A DNA stretch of 64,000 bases from Anaeromassilibacillus sp. An172 (GCF_002160515.1 NZ_NFKS01000010.1:1-64000), one strand, 5' to 3'; shown: positions 44,715 through 53,677, counted from the stretch's first letter. Numbers and translations: made by a program. Notes: generated by a model from the sequence alone, not told the origin.

Positions 44715-45554
44715 ATGAGTCTGAAAAAATATGCTGTTATCGGTCATCCTATGGGGCACACAATGTCGCCTTTTATTCATAAAAGACTGTTTGAGCTTTC
44801 AGGAATAGAGGCACAGTACGGTGTTTTTGATATAGCCCCGGAGGATTTGGAAAATCAGTATAAAACCGTTTTGTCAAAACTGGACGGATTCAATATTACA
44901 ATTCCCCACAAACAGAGGATAATACCTTTACTCCAGAACCTTGACCCAAAGGCTAAGATGTACGGAAGCGTCAACACAGTGGCTTTTGGTGAAAATGGTT
45001 CCTGCGGCTATACAACCGACCCTGACGGCTTCTTAAAAGCTTTGGAGGCGGAAAACATTGCGCCTGCAGGCAGAGTAGTAATCCTCGGATGCGGCGGCGT
45101 TGCAAGAACCATGGCATATGAAGCGGCTTTGAAAAATGCCGATTTAAGCTTTGCGGTTAGAAAAGAAGATACAGAAATCTGCAAAGCTCTCTGCAAGGAA
45201 ATTAAGTATACACTTGATAAGGATGTAAGCTTCTGTGAGCTTAATCAGATTGAGGGCGATATTGACCTTTTGGTAAACGCCACACCGATAGGCATGTATC
45301 CTAAGATGGACGCACAGCCGGTTGAGGATAAGGTTCTTTCAAAGACAAAATCTTTATTTGATGCCGTTTACAATCCTCTGGAAACACAGCTTATTAAAAA
45401 AGCCAAAGCAATGGGCTGCAAGGCTTTGGGCGGAATGTCAATGCTTGTATGGCAGGCAGTGGTAGCCCATGAGATATGGGACAACAGTAAGTATGATAAA
45501 CAGGATATTGATAAGCTGTGTCTTGACGCAGCAGCGGAGCTGAGGAACAAATGA
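44715..45554 (+). CDS. aroE: Shikimate dehydrogenase
   Basis: Reduces 3-dehydroshikimate to shikimate with NADPH. 279 residues. Substrate-binding SPFIHKRLF (about 17-25) and FNITIPHK with the catalytic Lys at about 66 are present. The Rossmann glycine loop GCGGVARTM is at about 130-138. The C-terminal GGMSMLVWQA helix closes the active site. Starts the aromatic cluster and overlaps aroK by four bases (ATGA). Confidence 0.96.
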   Translation: MSLKKYAVIGHPMGHTMSPFIHKRLFELSGIEAQYGVFDIAPEDLENQYKTVLSKLDGFNITIPHKQRIIPLLQNLDPKAKMYGSVNTVAFGENGSCGYTTDPDGFLKALEAENIAPAGRVVILGCGGVARTMAYEAALKNADLSFAVRKEDTEICKALCKEIKYTLDKDVSFCELNQIEGDIDLLVNATPIGMYPKMDAQPVEDKVLSKTKSLFDAVYNPLETQLIKKAKAMGCKALGGMSMLVWQAVVAHEIWDNSKYDKQDIDKLCLDAAAELRNK

Positions 45555-46078
45555 GCAGATTAAGTCAGATAAATATAGTTCTCTGCGGCTTTATGGGATG
45601 CGGAAAAACAACCATAGGAAAAATGCTTGCCGAGAGAACCGGAAGAAAATTTATGGATACAGACCAATACATAGAGGAATCTCAGAAGATGGAAATCCCG
45701 GAGATTTTCTCAAGACAGGGGGAGGAGTATTTCAGATATCTGGAATACCGTGCCTGCTGTGATTTGGCAAAAATGCAGAACCTTGTGATTTCCACCGGCG
45801 GCGGAGCCTTGACATTTAAGAGAAACGCCGAGGTTTTGAGGAAAACCGGAGAGATAGTTTTGCTTGAAGCTGACTTGGAAACACTCTGGGAAAGACTTAA
45901 AGACGACACAACAAGACCCCTTTTGCAAAGGGTAAACAAAAGGCAGATTATGACCGACCTTTACGAGAGACGACTGCCCTTTTACAGGGAAAATTCCACC
46001 ATGACGGTGGACGCTTCCATGTCACCTATGAAAGTATGTGATGAAATTATAAGAATGTTACGGCAAAAATACGCATAA
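45551..46078 (+). CDS. aroK: Shikimate kinase
   Basis: Phosphorylates shikimate to shikimate-3-phosphate. 175 residues. P-loop GFMGCGKTTIGK (13-24), substrate-binding DTDQYIE and the GGGA loop (TGGGALTF). Coupled to aroE by overlapping start and stop. A promoter and hairpin-containing interval of 167 bases separates it from aroF. Confidence 0.95.
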   Translation: MSRLSQINIVLCGFMGCGKTTIGKMLAERTGRKFMDTDQYIEESQKMEIPEIFSRQGEEYFRYLEYRACCDLAKMQNLVISTGGGALTFKRNAEVLRKTGEIVLLEADLETLWERLKDDTTRPLLQRVNKRQIMTDLYERRLPFYRENSTMTVDASMSPMKVCDEIIRMLRQKYA

Positions 46079-46105
46079 TAATTCAGATTTTTTTGCTTTA
46101 AAGTA

Positions 46106-46134
46106 TTGAAATTCTCCGCAAGTGGTGATAAAAT
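46106..46134 (+). promoter_or_regulatory. Sigma-A promoter of aroF and downstream aromatic genes
   Basis: TTGAAA (46106-46111), 17-base spacer, TAAAAT (46129-46134). The transcript would start near 46141, giving a leader of about 105 nt. Confidence 0.65.
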
Positions 46135-46140
46135 ATCATA

Positions 46141-46228
46141 AAAACAATAATGCATACTTTTTTCAAGGTCTGCATTGTTTTTGAGTATTATAAAGGTTGC
46201 CGTATGACGGGATTGCGGCAGTCCGCAA
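46141..46228 (+). promoter_or_regulatory. aroF leader with terminator-like hairpin (candidate attenuator)
   Basis: AAACAAT-ATGCA (near 46141-46155) can pair with TGCAT-TGTTTTT (near 46175-46188), producing a hairpin that ends in a T run inside the leader. A second hairpin TTGCGG-CAGT-CCGCAA (46213-46228) lies just before the GGAGG of aroF. No leader peptide with repeated Phe, Tyr or Trp and no T-box motifs were found, so the mechanism, if any, is unknown. Confidence 0.4.
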
Positions 46229-46245
46229 AATGGAGGTAAAGAAAA

Positions 46246-47262
46246 ATGATTATTGTATTGAAGCCGGAATGTTCCAAAGAGCAAGTTTTAATGTTTACCG
46301 ATATGCTTACAAGCCAGTATAACGTGAAGGTAAACAAATGGGAAGGCGTTCATTCAACCGTACTCGGTCTTATCGGAGATACTACTCAGATTGATATTGA
46401 TTATATAGATGCTCAGGATTTTGTTGAGAGCGTAAAAAGAGTTCAGGAGCCTTATAAAAAGGCTAACAGAAAGTTCCATCCGGAAAACACCGTGATTGAG
46501 CTTTCAAACGGTGTTAAAATCGGCGACGGAAGCTTGCAGATAATGGCAGGACCTTGCTCTGTTGAGTCAGAAGAACAGGTTACTGAAATTGCAAAGAGAG
46601 TTAAGCTTTCCGGTGCGTCAATCCTTCGAGGCGGCGCATTTAAGCCAAGAACCTCACCATATGCTTTCCAGGGTCTTAAAGCCGAAGGCCTTGACCTTTT
46701 GAAAGCCGCAAGAAAGGCAACAGGCTTGCCTATAGTTACAGAGATTATGAGAGTTTCCCACATTGATATGTTTGAAAATGTGGATATTATTCAGGTCGGC
46801 GCAAGAAATATGCAGAACTTCGAGCTTTTGAAAGAGCTTGGCAAGGTAAACAAGCCAATCCTTTTGAAGAGAGGACTTTCCGCAACCATTGAAGAGTGGC
46901 TCATGAGCGCCGAATACATTATGGCAGGTGGCAATGACCAGGTTATCCTTTGTGAAAGAGGTATCAGAACCTATGAGACTTTCACAAGAAACACCCTTGA
47001 CCTTTCAGCAATTCCGATTGTAAAGTCATTGTCACACCTTCCGGTTGTTGTTGACCCAAGCCATGCAACAGGTAAATCATGGCTTGTAGAGCCGATGGCT
47101 ATTGCCGCAGTTGCAGCAGGCGCAGACGGACTTATCATCGAAGTTCACAACGACCCTGCCCATGCACTTTGCGACGGAGCTCAGTCATTGACTCCTGACC
47201 AGTTTGACAGCCTTGCTAAAAAGGTATTCAAGCTTAAAGACTATATGAAAGATAATATTTAA
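46246..47262 (+). CDS. aroF: 3-deoxy-7-phosphoheptulonate (DAHP) synthase
   Basis: Condenses PEP and erythrose-4-phosphate, the entry step of the aromatic pathway. 338 residues: an N-terminal ferredoxin-like regulatory domain (about 1-75, [14 protein letters not shown]) and a TIM-barrel catalytic domain of the type I-beta, KDO8P-like class. Motifs are MAGPCSVES (about 99-107), [17 protein letters not shown] and VDPSHATG. The N-terminal domain suggests feedback by Tyr, Phe or chorismate. ATG follows TGGAGG. tyrA is 58 bases downstream past a GC-rich hairpin. Confidence 0.95.
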   Translation: MIIVLKPECSKEQVLMFTDMLTSQYNVKVNKWEGVHSTVLGLIGDTTQIDIDYIDAQDFVESVKRVQEPYKKANRKFHPENTVIELSNGVKIGDGSLQIMAGPCSVESEEQVTEIAKRVKLSGASILRGGAFKPRTSPYAFQGLKAEGLDLLKAARKATGLPIVTEIMRVSHIDMFENVDIIQVGARNMQNFELLKELGKVNKPILLKRGLSATIEEWLMSAEYIMAGGNDQVILCERGIRTYETFTRNTLDLSAIPIVKSLSHLPVVVDPSHATGKSWLVEPMAIAAVAAGADGLIIEVHNDPAHALCDGAQSLTPDQFDSLAKKVFKLKDYMKDNI

Positions 47263-47320
47263 CGTAAAGCAAGGGTGGGGAAAAGTACCGCCCTTGTGCG
47301 CTTTCAGGGAGAAGATTTTT

Positions 47321-48151
47321 ATGAACATAGTTATAGTCGGACTCGGAATTATCGGCGGAAGCATCGCCAAAGCATTGAAGAAAAATACAGAACACTACAT
47401 TATCGGCATAGATAAAAACCATGAGGTGGAGAAAAAAGCTCTCTCAGACGGAGCCATTGACGAAATCGGAGATATAGATTCTCTGGGAATTGCAGACGTT
47501 ATTTATCTTGCCGTTTATCCCGGTGCGGCTGTGCAGTATGTGGAAGAAAACGGAAAATATATAAAGCAGGGCGCAATAGTTACCGACACAGCCGGTATAA
47601 AATACGAGATATGTCCGGCGCTTGTAGAGCTTTCCATGGAATATTCCTTTGATTTTGTGGGAAGCCACCCAATGGCAGGCAAGGAGAAAAACGGATATGA
47701 AGCCTCAGACCCTGAAATTTTTAAAGGTGCAAGCTATATCGTTATTCCCTGCGACGCAGACGACAACAGCGTAATCGTTATAAGCGGACTTGCAAGGGCT
47801 ATGGGCTTCGGCGGAGTTATGATAACCTCTCCTGCGGAGCACGACAGAATGATTGCCTTTACTTCACAGCTTCCCCATGTGCTTGCCTGCGCCTATGTTA
47901 TGAGCCCATGCTGTAAAAACCATGTGGGCTATTCCGCAGGAAGCTACAACGACGTTTCCCGTGTTGCAAACATAAATGCAGAGCTTTGGAGCGAGCTGTT
48001 TTTGGAAAACAAGGACAACCTTGTAAAAGAGCTTGATCTTCTCATTTACAATATAGGAAAAATTAAAAAAGAGATAGAAAACGAAGATAAACAAAAGCTT
48101 ACGGAGCTTTTGGCAGAAGGCAGAAAAATCAAGGAGGAGCTGGGAGAATGA
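47321..48151 (+). CDS. tyrA: Prephenate dehydrogenase
   Basis: Oxidatively decarboxylates prephenate to 4-hydroxyphenylpyruvate on the way to tyrosine. 276 residues. NAD-binding GLGIIGGS (7-14), catalytic His in GSHPMAGKEKNG (about 107-118) and HVLACA. It lacks the C-terminal ACT domain of the longer B. subtilis type. ATG 47321 follows AGGGAG. It overlaps aroB by four bases. Confidence 0.94.
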   Translation: MNIVIVGLGIIGGSIAKALKKNTEHYIIGIDKNHEVEKKALSDGAIDEIGDIDSLGIADVIYLAVYPGAAVQYVEENGKYIKQGAIVTDTAGIKYEICPALVELSMEYSFDFVGSHPMAGKEKNGYEASDPEIFKGASYIVIPCDADDNSVIVISGLARAMGFGGVMITSPAEHDRMIAFTSQLPHVLACAYVMSPCCKNHVGYSAGSYNDVSRVANINAELWSELFLENKDNLVKELDLLIYNIGKIKKEIENEDKQKLTELLAEGRKIKEELGE

Positions 48152-49200
48152 AAGCCGTAAGGGTTGAAACCGGACGACCTTATGATATCCTCATAGAAAG
48201 AGGACTTATTAAAAAATGCGGAGAAATCATAAAGGAAATTACAAAGGCTGTTAGAATAGCAGTTATAACCGACAGCAATGTGTCGCCTATATACGCAGAA
48301 ACCGTAAAAACTTCCCTCAAAGAAGCTGGATTTGCAGTTACGGTTTTTGCCTTTGAAGCCGGAGAACAGTCAAAAGGCATTGAAACAATCTGTCATATGT
48401 ACGACTGTCTTGCTGACAACAACTTTACAAGACAGGATATGATTGTGGCTTTGGGCGGCGGAGTAACAGGCGATATGGCAGGCTTTGCTGCGGCAACCTA
48501 CCTGAGAGGAATCGAGTTTGTTCAGATACCTACATCTTTGCTTGCTCAGGTTGACAGCTCCGTAGGCGGCAAAACAGGCTTTGACATAAAGCAGGGTAAA
48601 AACCTTGTAGGAGCCTTTTGGCAGCCGTCTTTGGTTATTATCGACCCGGACACAATAGACACACTTCCAAAGCACTTTGTAAGCGACGGAATGGCAGAGG
48701 TTATAAAGTACGGTTGTATAAAGGACAAGGAGTTCTTTAACTTCCTTAAAAACGAGGACGCTTTTGAAAATATCGACGAGGTTATATACAAGTGCGTTAA
48801 AATAAAGCGTGACGTGGTTTCAGCCGACGAGCATGAAAAAGGGGAGAGAATGTTATTAAACTTCGGACATACCCTGGGTCATGCTCTTGAAAAGTTAGGC
48901 GATTTTAAAACCCTCAGTCACGGCGAAGCGGTTGCAATAGGAATGGTTATGATGACCGCCGCTTCCGAAAAGGCAGGACTTACAAAGGGCGGAACCTGCA
49001 AGAAGATTGCAAAGGTCTGCCGCAAATACGGACTGCCTATAGAAAATCCCGAAAAGTCACAGGATATAGCTTTGGCGGCTCTCAACGATAAAAAGAGCAG
49101 CGGCAACAGCATAAATCTTGTGCTTATAAGCGAGATTGGAAAAAGTTTTGTTAAGAAAATTCCCCATGAAGAATTGGCGGAATTTATCAAGGTGGATTGA
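48148..49200 (+). CDS. aroB: 3-dehydroquinate synthase
   Basis: Converts DAHP to 3-dehydroquinate with NAD and a divalent metal. 350 residues. EAGEQSKG (about 71-78), GGGVTGDMAGFAA, TSLLAQVDSSVGGKTG and metal ligands in FGHTLGHALE and SHGEAVAIGM. Coupled to tyrA; aroA follows after six bases. Confidence 0.97.
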   Translation: MKAVRVETGRPYDILIERGLIKKCGEIIKEITKAVRIAVITDSNVSPIYAETVKTSLKEAGFAVTVFAFEAGEQSKGIETICHMYDCLADNNFTRQDMIVALGGGVTGDMAGFAAATYLRGIEFVQIPTSLLAQVDSSVGGKTGFDIKQGKNLVGAFWQPSLVIIDPDTIDTLPKHFVSDGMAEVIKYGCIKDKEFFNFLKNEDAFENIDEVIYKCVKIKRDVVSADEHEKGERMLLNFGHTLGHALEKLGDFKTLSHGEAVAIGMVMMTAASEKAGLTKGGTCKKIAKVCRKYGLPIENPEKSQDIALAALNDKKSSGNSINLVLISEIGKSFVKKIPHEELAEFIKVD

Positions 49201-49206
49201 TTAAAT

Positions 49207-50478
49207 ATGACGACAGCAATGTTTACTCCCTCTTTTCTCAAAGGGGAGGTAACTGTTCCCCCGTCAAAAAGCGATGTTCACAGGGCGGTGCTTTGCGCCG
49301 CCCTTGCTAAAGGAATAAGCAGAATTGAGCCTGTTGCCCTTTCAAAGGACATAAAGGCAACAATAGACTGTGTAACCGCCATGGGGGCAAAAACAAGATT
49401 TGAGGGCGACGCCCTTATTGTGGACGGCAGAGAGATGTTTTCAAATAAAAGCTGCCGCCTCCACTGCTGTGAAAGCGGCTCAACCCTGAGATTTGTAATA
49501 CCCATTGCGGCGGCAGGCGGTATTGACGCCCTGTTTACCGGAGAGGGACGGCTTCCGGAAAGACCTATCGGCATATACACGGAATTTCTTCCAAAAGCCG
49601 GAGTTAAGTGCATAACCTCAGGCGGACTGCCCTTTGAGATTTCAGGACAGCTTCAAAGCGGAGATTTTTCTCTTCCGGGAAATATAAGCTCTCAGTTTAT
49701 AACAGGACTGCTTTTAAGCCTTCCTTTGCTTTCCGGCAACAGCCGCATTATTTTGACCACAGAGCTTGAAAGCGAGGGCTATGTAACTTTAACACTTGAT
49801 GTTATGAAAAAATTCGGTGTAGAGGCTCAGAGAACCGATTACGGCTACTTTATAAAGGGAAATCAGCAGTATACCGCCGCAGACTATAAAACCCAGGGTG
49901 ACTGGTCACAGGCGGCGTTTTTCATCTGCGCCGGCGCAATAAACGGCAATGTGACTGTGAAAGGCGTTTCCCAAAGCTCATCCCAGAGAGATAAGGATAT
50001 CTGCGACCTTGTGAAAGATTTCGGTGCAGATATAAGCTGGGGCGAGGATTTTGTAAAGGTGAGAAAAAGCTCTCTCCATGGAATAAAAATAGACGCAAGA
50101 CAGATTCCGGATATAGTTCCGGTTTTGGCAGTGACCGCCGCCTATGCTCAGGGCGAAACTGTGATTTACAATGCAGAAAGACTGAGAATAAAGGAAAGCG
50201 ACCGTTTGCAGGCGATTTCACAGGCTGTAAATGCCTGCGGCGGAGATATAGAGGAAACAGAGGACGGACTTATCATAAGGGGAGTGAAGTCTTTAAAAGG
50301 CGGAAAAGCTCTGGGATGCAACGACCACAGAATTGTTATGTCTATGGCGACAGCGGCTGTGGGAAGTGAAAAAGAGATTTATGTAACCGACCCTATGAGC
50401 ATAAACAAGTCCTATCCTGATTTCTTTGAGGACTACAATAGTTTGGGAGGTAAAGCAGATGTCATCGACTTGGGGTGA
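49207..50478 (+). CDS. aroA: 5-enolpyruvylshikimate-3-phosphate synthase
   Basis: Transfers enolpyruvyl from PEP to shikimate-3-phosphate; the target of glyphosate. 423 residues. N-terminal PPSKSDVHRAVL, substrate Arg in GSTLRF, ESEGYVTLTL and the C-terminal NDHRIVMSMA. The PEP-site segment reads ESGSTLRFVIPIAA. In the usual class I enzyme this region is LGNAGTAMRPL, so it looks like a divergent, possibly naturally glyphosate-tolerant variant as in some Firmicutes (inference). Overlaps aroC by 20 bases. Confidence 0.95.
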   Translation: MTTAMFTPSFLKGEVTVPPSKSDVHRAVLCAALAKGISRIEPVALSKDIKATIDCVTAMGAKTRFEGDALIVDGREMFSNKSCRLHCCESGSTLRFVIPIAAAGGIDALFTGEGRLPERPIGIYTEFLPKAGVKCITSGGLPFEISGQLQSGDFSLPGNISSQFITGLLLSLPLLSGNSRIILTTELESEGYVTLTLDVMKKFGVEAQRTDYGYFIKGNQQYTAADYKTQGDWSQAAFFICAGAINGNVTVKGVSQSSSQRDKDICDLVKDFGADISWGEDFVKVRKSSLHGIKIDARQIPDIVPVLAVTAAYAQGETVIYNAERLRIKESDRLQAISQAVNACGGDIEETEDGLIIRGVKSLKGGKALGCNDHRIVMSMATAAVGSEKEIYVTDPMSINKSYPDFFEDYNSLGGKADVIDLG

Positions 50479-51538
50479 TAAAATAAAAATCTCCGTTTTC
50501 GGAGAAAGTCACGGAAAGGGAATAGGCGTTGTTATAGATGGTCTTCCATCCGGACACAAAATAGATATGGAACAGGTCTACGAGCAGATGGCAAGACGAG
50601 CTCCCGGCAAGGACAAGACAGCCACGCCAAGATTTGAAACCGACATTCCCACAGTTCTTTCGGGAATGTTAAACGACGTGACAACAGGTGCGCCAATCTG
50701 CGCAGTTATTGAAAACAACAACACAAAAAGCGGAGATTACAGCAATTTGCTGGACTGTCCAAGACCGGGACACAGCGATTATCCCGCCTATGTGAGATAT
50801 AAAGGACAAAACGATATAAGAGGCGGCGGACATTTCTCCGGACGTCTTACAGCTCCCATAGTTTTTGCAGGTGCTTTGTGCCGTCAGATTTTGGAAAAGC
50901 AGGGCATCCATATAGCCGCTCACATTGCTTCCGTTGGCTCTGTAAAGGATAAAAGCTTTTACGATTTGGGAGTTTTTCCAGATGAAAATATTTTAAAAGA
51001 GCTTTCAAAGAGCCGCTTTGCCCTTATCGATAAGGACATTGAGGAAAACATAAGACAGGAAGTAGCCAATGCCGCTGAAAAAGGCGACAGCGTAGGCGGA
51101 ACTGTAGAGTGCATTGTAACAGGAGTAAAGGCAGGTTACGGCGACCCAATGTTCGGCGGAGTGGAAAATATTATTTCTTCAATTGTTTTCGGTATTCCTG
51201 CAATAAAGGGTATCGAGTTCGGAAAGGGCTTTGAGCTGTCCGAAATGCACGGAAGCGAGAGCAACGACCCCTTTGAAATAATAGACGGAAATATACAGAC
51301 GAAGTCCAACAACTGCGGAGGAATTTTAGGCGGCATCACAAACGGTATGCCGATAGTGTTTAAAGCCGCTGTAAAGCCCACAGCGTCCATTTCTATAGAA
51401 CAGGACACAATAAGCCTCAGCGGAATGAAAAACGCTAAATTAAGCGTTAAAGGCAGACACGACCCATGCATAGTGCCGAGAGCCGTTCCTGTTGTTGAAG
51501 CCGCCGCCGCTTTGGCGGTTGCCCAGCTTGTTCTGTGA
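50459..51538 (+). CDS. aroC: Chorismate synthase
   Basis: FMN-dependent enzyme that makes chorismate. 359 residues. Signatures: GESHGKGIGVVIDG (about 12-25), ARRAPGKDKTATPRFE, and RHDPC with FMN/phosphate contacts near residue 330. ATG 50459 has GGGAGG upstream, inside aroA. Downstream pheA is preceded by GGGAGTG. Confidence 0.97.
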   Translation: MSSTWGDKIKISVFGESHGKGIGVVIDGLPSGHKIDMEQVYEQMARRAPGKDKTATPRFETDIPTVLSGMLNDVTTGAPICAVIENNNTKSGDYSNLLDCPRPGHSDYPAYVRYKGQNDIRGGGHFSGRLTAPIVFAGALCRQILEKQGIHIAAHIASVGSVKDKSFYDLGVFPDENILKELSKSRFALIDKDIEENIRQEVANAAEKGDSVGGTVECIVTGVKAGYGDPMFGGVENIISSIVFGIPAIKGIEFGKGFELSEMHGSESNDPFEIIDGNIQTKSNNCGGILGGITNGMPIVFKAAVKPTASISIEQDTISLSGMKNAKLSVKGRHDPCIVPRAVPVVEAAAALAVAQLVL

Positions 51539-51554
51539 TGGGAGTGTTTGTATT

Positions 51555-52676
51555 ATGAGAGATTTAGCCGATATCAGAAAAGAAATTGACGGAATTGATA
51601 AAGAGCTTATTGAGCTTTTCAAAAAAAGAATGGACTGCGCCAAGGCTGTAGGGGAGTACAAGAAAGCAAACAATGTGCCCATACTCAATCAGAAACGTGA
51701 GGACGAAATTCTTGACGAGGTTCAGAAAAAGGGCGGAGAGTACGGCCACTACGCCAGACTTCTTTATGCCAATATTATGGAGCTTTCCCGTGCGTTACAG
51801 CACAACATTGTGGGAAGCGGAGAAGCCATGCGCAGAACAATAACCGAAGCTGTAAAGGTACTGCCGGAAAAAAATCTGAAAATCGCCTGCCAGGGAATTA
51901 AAGGAGCAAACTCCCACGAGGCGGCTACAGAGATTTTTCCGCTTTGTCAGCCGGTGTTCTATAAAAAATGGTCTGACGTTTTTGCGGCGGTAGACAAGGG
52001 AGAAGCGGACTTTGGTGTACTTCCCGTTGAAAACTCCACAGCCGGCTCTGTTTCCGATGTTTACGACCTTATTCTTAAAAACAGATTTTATATCGTAAGG
52101 GAAAAACAGCTGAAAATAAACCACTGTCTCTGCGGAATTAAGCAGAGCAGTCTTGAGGATATAGAGCAGGTTTGGTCACATCCTCAGGCTCTTTCACAGT
52201 GTTCGGAGTTTATAGCCGAAAACAACATGAAAGCCGTTCCATGCTCCAACACAGCGGTGGCGGCAAAGGAAATTTTTGAAGAGAAAAGAATAAACTGCGC
52301 CGCAATCTGCTCAGAAAGTGCGGCGGAGGAATACGGACTGAAGATATTAAAGAGAGATTTCCAAAACAGCAAGGGCAACACAACAAGATTTATCGTGATT
52401 TCCAAGAAGCTTTACATTCCAGAAAATGCCGATAAAATAAGCCTGTGTTTCAGCCTGCCTCACGTTACAGGTTCTCTTTATACCGTGCTTTGCAGATTTA
52501 ATTCCAGCGGTCTTAACCTTACAAAAATAGAGTCAAGACCAATGCCCGACCATAAATTTGAATATCTTTTCTATTTGGATTTTACAGGCAACGTATACAA
52601 CGACGATGTATTGAACCTGCTTTGTGCTCTCTCCGAAGAGCTTCCGGAGTTTAGTTTCTTGGGAAACTATTGTTAG
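51555..52676 (+). CDS. pheA: Bifunctional chorismate mutase / prephenate dehydratase
   Basis: Makes phenylpyruvate from chorismate in two steps. 373 residues: an AroQ-type helical chorismate mutase (about 1-85, with LADIRKEIDGIDKELIELF and the VAEYKK-like VGEYKK), then the dehydratase domain (about 105-280; FGVLPVENSTAGSVSDVYDL, with catalytic Thr region KGNTTRFIVI). A C-terminal ACT domain (about 290-370, FSLPHVTGSLYTVL; ESRPMPDHKFEYLFYLDF) is expected to bind phenylalanine for feedback inhibition. Last gene of the cluster. Confidence 0.95.
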   Translation: MRDLADIRKEIDGIDKELIELFKKRMDCAKAVGEYKKANNVPILNQKREDEILDEVQKKGGEYGHYARLLYANIMELSRALQHNIVGSGEAMRRTITEAVKVLPEKNLKIACQGIKGANSHEAATEIFPLCQPVFYKKWSDVFAAVDKGEADFGVLPVENSTAGSVSDVYDLILKNRFYIVREKQLKINHCLCGIKQSSLEDIEQVWSHPQALSQCSEFIAENNMKAVPCSNTAVAAKEIFEEKRINCAAICSESAAEEYGLKILKRDFQNSKGNTTRFIVISKKLYIPENADKISLCFSLPHVTGSLYTVLCRFNSSGLNLTKIESRPMPDHKFEYLFYLDFTGNVYNDDVLNLLCALSEELPEFSFLGNYC

Positions 52677-52686
52677 AACAAAAAAA

Positions 52687-52748
52687 TTTGGGATTCCCAA
52701 GGGACCACTGTCCCTTGGGCTGGTGGTTTGGAGGACAGCGTCCTCCAA
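52687..52748 (+). repeat. Family 2 double-hairpin repeat, copy 3
   Basis: TTTGGGATT, hairpin 1 CCCAAGGGAC-CACT-GTCCCTTGGG (52696-52719), linker CTGGTGGT, hairpin 2 TTGGAGGAC-AGC-GTCCTCCAA (52728-52748). It starts ten bases after the pheA stop. Compared with copies 1 and 2, both stems carry paired changes. Confidence 0.87.
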
Positions 52749-52810
52749 GGTCTTATTTACTTTTCACTAACTATTAACAAAGAGTCTTTTAAATTAAAAA
52801 ATATACGAAA

Positions 52811-52860
52811 TCCCCCGACTTTGTTTCAGATATCACTGAAATATAAGCCGGGGGATTCTT
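52811..52860 (+). terminator. Terminator downstream of pheA
   Basis: CCCCCG-A-CTT / AAG-C-CGGGGG outer arms (52812-52854) with inner TTTCAG / CTGAAA, followed by ATTCTTATTT. Likely the end of the aromatic operon. Confidence 0.7.
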
Positions 52861-52880
52861 ATTTGGAGGTGCAATTTTGT

Positions 52881-53042
52881 ATGTTAATCATGTCATATTT
52901 TCGCTCTTTTATCTTTCGGATTTTATCTTCGGGACTGCAAAAAATAAAATCAGAAAAACAAAACAGAAAAGAAAGCAAACGGAAAGGGAACTTTAATTTA
53001 ATACAGGATCAAATCAAAGTTCCCTTAACAAAATGGAAGTAA
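52881..53042 (+). CDS. Possible small basic protein (53 residues)
   Basis: An ATG at 52881 lies ten bases after a strong GGAGGT (52865-52870). The product begins MLIMSYFRSFIFRIL, a hydrophobic/aromatic stretch, and continues as a Lys-rich tail. No family recognised. It may be a small membrane-active or host-specific peptide, or a chance frame in decayed DNA. The upstream in-frame ATG at 52728 lies within repeat copy 3 and is not credible. Confidence 0.3.
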   Translation: MLIMSYFRSFIFRILSSGLQKIKSEKQNRKESKRKGNFNLIQDQIKVPLTKWK

Positions 53043-53670
53043 CATAATTAAAACCTTAGTCTCCTATCATTAAAATATATTTAAACTATTACAATATCTG
53101 TTTTTCAGGGGCTCTTCAACTGTTTTATTGAGATTTTAAAACACTGCTGTTGAAGATTTGGATATTGTTTAAGGAAGGTTTATTTACAAGTCTTACTTTA
53201 ACTGATTTTTCTAAAACACATATTATCAAATTAAAACAATCTTTAAACTGTATCTAAACAGCAACTTGATAATTTATTTAACAACCATTGGTCTCAACCT
53301 TTCGCTTTATGATTTTGTAAAGCTTATGCAGATCTGTTATTATTTTCAGTAGGCTTTTAATCAATCTATATCCGGGTACACCATAAATTGTAAAGGAAAT
53401 ATGTAAGGCATTTTGATTTTTTGATTGTTTCTGATTTTAAAATATGTTTTTGAATTGATAATTAAAATAAGTTTCAGCTTAGAAATATTCTTGATGTTAC
53501 GTTACGCTCTTATCTCAAATTAAAACTCCGAATATTTCGTAAACAGCAATCTTTAATATAAACAAGCCTTCATAAATTTATTTTTACCGAACAACTTATT
53601 TCCAATTACCTTTTGAAAACACATATTTGCGTTTTTTAATTAGCAATTTGATTTGCTTGAATTATATTTG
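53043..53670. other. AT-rich gene-free stretch with imperfect inverted repeats
   Basis: No credible reading frame on either strand. A long imperfect palindrome spans 53092-53167 (CAATATC/GATATTG, CTTCAAC/GTTGAAG, TGTTTTA/TAAAACA), and a second spans 53223-53272 (TTATCAA/TTGATAA). The words AAACAGCAA and AATCTTTAA recur. Base composition is much more AT-rich than the flanks. It is either a degraded accessory segment or the body of a non-coding transcript from the promoter at 53884-53912. Confidence 0.5.
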
Positions 53671-53677
53671 ATGCTGT

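Noticed and set aside
52728-53042. 104-residue reading frame after pheA
   Set aside because: Its ATG lies in hairpin 2 of the family 2 repeat with no ribosome site, and the frame crosses the terminator. Only the 53-residue internal start at 52881 has support.
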